A program made the translations under genes and the position numbers. A DNA stretch of 64,000 nt from UBA3792 sp045114775 (GTDB lineage Bacteria; Bacillota; Clostridia; Christensenellales; CAG-138): assembly GCA_045114775.1 (NCBI GenBank), contig JBGULC010000008.1, positions 124,001 through 188,000 of the forward strand. Direction: 5' to 3'. Positions 61,912-64,000 of this stretch are shown piece after piece. Every line of letters begins with the position of its first letter. Position 1 is the stretch's first letter. The notes beneath the pieces were generated by a model, which ran no database searches, was not told where the DNA came from, and worked only from the letters and a program-made list of their open reading frames with translations.

Positions 61912-62745
61912 TCAGTAAGCCAATCGGCAGAAGCCGTTTTTCAGCGGAAGACCGAACGCGTCGCGGAAGACGAGATACTGCATGCTTTGGATGCGCTCGC
62001 CCGATAAGCCGCAGTCGATCGGCGCCATCGCCTTGATTGCGTGACCGACCTGCTTTACGGCTTCATCGAGAAGAAATGCGTACGCCGCCGGAGAAAGCGC
62101 CATCAGTTCATAAACAGGACCGTCTTCACAGCAGATGATATACCCTTCCGGCCGCTCCTTCCGATATGCGATCATGACGAATGCACGGTCGATCGCATAG
62201 TCTTGAAACACCGTGAGCAGCTCCTGCTCATCGCGCAGTTCCATCCCGTCATGCGTTTGCTGCAGCGCATGGTATACCGCGAGCATATCATCCGCAATAA
62301 ACTGTTTCTTCAGGTCGAACGCTTCATGCGCGCGTGCATCGTCCGAGCGGATCACCAGGATATCCGTGCCGTTCCGGAAGCCGAGCGAAGCATAGAGCGA
62401 TTCCGACACCGGATGCAGAAAGCAGCAGGAAAAGCCGCTGTTTTCGGCACGGTCGATCAGCATCCGCATCAGGCGGTGCATCAGTCCCTGTCGGCGATAC
62501 TCCGGCCACGTAGCGACTCCGGCCACCAGCAGCGCCGAAAGCGCCTGCCCTTCGACGCGGATCCTCGTCGGACGGCCGTGCACCATGGCGGCAAGACGTT
62601 CGCCGTCAAATGCGCCGAAGGCGTATTCCGGATGGAATCGCCGTTCAAAGTAGTATGCCGCAAACGCCGGCGATTCTTCAAAAACATCGCGCCACATCGC
62701 CTGCGCCTGCGGACAGTCCTCTTTTTTGAGTTCACGAAGGATCAT
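61912..62745 (-). CDS. GNAT-family acetyltransferase (Eis-like, two-domain)
   Basis: 277 residues. The acetyl-CoA site is in VATWPEYRRQGLMHRLM, with CFLHPVSESLYASLGF after it, the pattern of Eis/MSMEG-like acetyltransferases; the C-terminal half is a sterol-carrier-like or second GNAT domain. Substrate unknown. The start overlaps the RodA/FtsW gene stop (ATGA). Confidence 0.85.
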   Translation of the reverse strand: MILRELKKEDCPQAQAMWRDVFEESPAFAAYYFERRFHPEYAFGAFDGERLAAMVHGRPTRIRVEGQALSALLVAGVATWPEYRRQGLMHRLMRMLIDRAENSGFSCCFLHPVSESLYASLGFRNGTDILVIRSDDARAHEAFDLKKQFIADDMLAVYHALQQTHDGMELRDEQELLTVFQDYAIDRAFVMIAYRKERPEGYIICCEDGPVYELMALSPAAYAFLLDEAVKQVGHAIKAMAPIDCGLSGERIQSMQYLVFRDAFGLPLKNGFCRLAY

Positions 62746-63908
62746 AGCTTTCGCCTCCCCGCCGCATGCGCGTATACGCTCATGGCGATTCCTACGCAGG
62801 CAAACGACGCAAGGATATTGGATCCGCCGTAGCTGATAAACGGCAGCGGGATGCCGGTCACGGGCATGGCGCCCAGATTCATGGCGATGTTTTCAAAGAC
62901 GTGCGTGACGATCATAACGGCACAGCCGACGACAAGGCAGCGCCCGTACGTATCGCGCGAAGTCAGGCCGGTATGCAGCCAGTGAAGCAGCAGCAGAAAG
63001 AATGCAAGGACCAACAGCATCGCGCCGAAATAGCCGAGGCCTTCGCCGATGCCCGCAAAGATAAAGTCCGTTCGCCATTCCGGCACGTAGCCGGTCTGGA
63101 TGAGCGTGCCCTTGGTGAAATATCCCTTGCCCCAGAAGCCGCCGCTGCCGATGACCTGCTTTGCATGCAGCACGTTCAGGCCTTCGCCCTCAAGGTCGCG
63201 CGTCGGATCCAAAAAGACGCGGATGCGCTCCTTCTGCGTATGCGTGAGCAGAAACATCCAGCTTAAAACGCCTCCGACGCCGAGCGCGAACAAGCCGCCG
63301 AACACATAGCGCCAACGGATCCGGACGCAGAACAGGATGCTGCCGAAGATGATCAGCATGACCATCGCGGTGCCGAAATCTCGCTGCAGAAGGACCAGAA
63401 CAAACGGAACAAAAAAATAAAGAAACAGCTTGATGAAATCGCGGAAGCTGCTGATCGGTCCGCGTCGGTCGTACGCTTCCGACGCCGCCTTCGAGAGAAC
63501 CAGGATCAGAACGACCTTCGTGATCTCAGACGGCTGAAACGCTCTTGTTCCGAGCTTATACCAGCCGAGCGCGCCGCGCGTGTTTTCGCCTGCCACAACA
63601 AGCAGAAACAGCAGAATCAGGCAAACGACGTAGGCCGTCTTCGTAAACGGCTTGTATTTCTCGTAATCGAAAACCGCCAACGGCACGAGCACGGCGAGCG
63701 AGATCAGAACATTGCCGACCTGTCTGGAGAAATATTCGAAGTTCAATCGTTCATAATAATCGGAAAGCGTCCTTTCCGTACCGTCAAACGGATCGGAAAG
63801 GACGTTCAGCAGCGAAATAAGGCCGAACAGAACCAAGGCCGCTACCAAAACGATCGTTATGACATCGACCCGATAGGGAGCCTTGGTTCCGACGGCTTTT
63901 GTTTTCAT
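62742..63908 (-). CDS. RodA/FtsW/SpoVE family cell-shape protein
   Basis: 388 residues with about ten membrane helices and SEDS marks: GARRW-like GALGWYKLGTRAFQPSEITKV, QRDFGTAMVM, GSGGFWGKGYFTKG, and the C-terminal GIPLPFISYGGSNILASF. It polymerises glycan strands with a class B PBP. The features lean to RodA rather than FtsW. Its start overlaps the upstream stop (ATGA). Confidence 0.9.
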   Translation of the reverse strand: MKTKAVGTKAPYRVDVITIVLVAALVLFGLISLLNVLSDPFDGTERTLSDYYERLNFEYFSRQVGNVLISLAVLVPLAVFDYEKYKPFTKTAYVVCLILLFLLVVAGENTRGALGWYKLGTRAFQPSEITKVVLILVLSKAASEAYDRRGPISSFRDFIKLFLYFFVPFVLVLLQRDFGTAMVMLIIFGSILFCVRIRWRYVFGGLFALGVGGVLSWMFLLTHTQKERIRVFLDPTRDLEGEGLNVLHAKQVIGSGGFWGKGYFTKGTLIQTGYVPEWRTDFIFAGIGEGLGYFGAMLLVLAFFLLLLHWLHTGLTSRDTYGRCLVVGCAVMIVTHVFENIAMNLGAMPVTGIPLPFISYGGSNILASFACVGIAMSVYAHAAGRRKL

Positions 63909-64000
63909 TTCACGATGTATGCGTTAAGCTTCGCGGGCGCTGCATCCAGCTCCGCCTTCTTCTCCGCAAAGCCGGGTTTGCCCAGCAGCGCATACGTGGC
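63905..64000 (-). CDS. C-terminal end of an unrecognised protein (partial)
   Basis: Only the last 31 codons are in the window (ending KLNAYIVK). They are coupled to the RodA/FtsW gene by an ATGA overlap. The family cannot be told. Confidence 0.55.
   Translation of the reverse strand, partial: ATYALLGKPGFAEKKAELDAAPAKLNAYIVK

Overview
The window looks like a chromosomal segment of a strictly anaerobic, fermentative member of the Firmicutes (class Clostridia). Supporting signs are strong AGGAGG ribosome-binding sites, consensus sigma-A promoters, a dgt-dnaG-rpoD block, a queA-tgt-tsaE-tsaB-rimI block, an NADH-linked [FeFe]-hydrogenase operon, Gram-positive lipoproteins, an LCP cell-wall protein, and a Bacillus-type SOS box. 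DUF6034-like lipoproteins and Pro/Thr-rich surface tails suggest an uncultured gut lineage (Christensenellales or Oscillospirales-like), but this is inference. No rRNA or CRISPR array was seen.

Layout. 1-2.6 kb: 3' end of a PASTA Ser/Thr kinase gene, then rsgA and rpe, with overlapping ends. 2.6-10.2 kb: an ArsR-type regulator pair, an LCP protein, a glycosyltransferase/GtrA fusion, a phosphodiester glycosidase-like protein and an M18 peptidase. 10.2-18.3 kb (minus strand): SDR, trpS, a DUF6034-like lipoprotein, then rpoD, dnaG and dgt. 18.3-26.5 kb (minus): a ten-gene hydrogenase operon with HydA, HydB and HydC subunits, a second sensory-type [FeFe]-hydrogenase-like protein, and regulatory small genes (DRTGG, PHP, HATPase). 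26.7-32.3 kb: an SH3 surface protein, two lipoproteins (one frameshifted) and a second M18 peptidase.

32.46-39.34 kb: a 6.9-kb integrative element inserted in the 3' half of tRNA-Pro(GGG), bounded by a 51-bp exact direct repeat. It carries a serine recombinase, a tyrosine integrase with an in-frame amber codon, a DUF927-like AAA+ ATPase with a disturbed N-terminus, a probable ribbon-helix-helix regulator, several small proteins, two families of iteron-like repeats and a candidate small RNA with its own promoter and terminator. No relaxase, capsid or recognisable defence gene was found in it. It is the least explained part of the window.

39.4-53.4 kb: a thiI-cysteine desulfurase pair, a zinc-ribbon surface protein, small membrane and flavin-binding proteins, an acyltransferase/SGNH/ROK/TSCPD group, an SOS-controlled small gene divergent from a ComEC-like lipoprotein, an ECF sigma factor with a long C-terminal domain, and a nucleotidyltransferase. 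53.4-58.6 kb: six minus-strand tRNAs, the tRNA-modification operon queA-tgt-tsaE-tsaB-rimI plus a SEC-C protein, and two plus-strand tRNA-Ser genes. 58.7-64 kb: an ECF sigma/anti-sigma-like pair, a polysaccharide deacetylase, a GNAT acetyltransferase, a RodA/FtsW protein and the 3' end of one more gene.

An apparently shared regulatory element stands out. Four TACAACT boxes at exact 11-bp spacing, 28 bp before a weak -10, occur upstream of two separate lipoprotein loci (13.75 kb and 27.8 kb), as expected of one OmpR/PhoB-type regulator controlling both.
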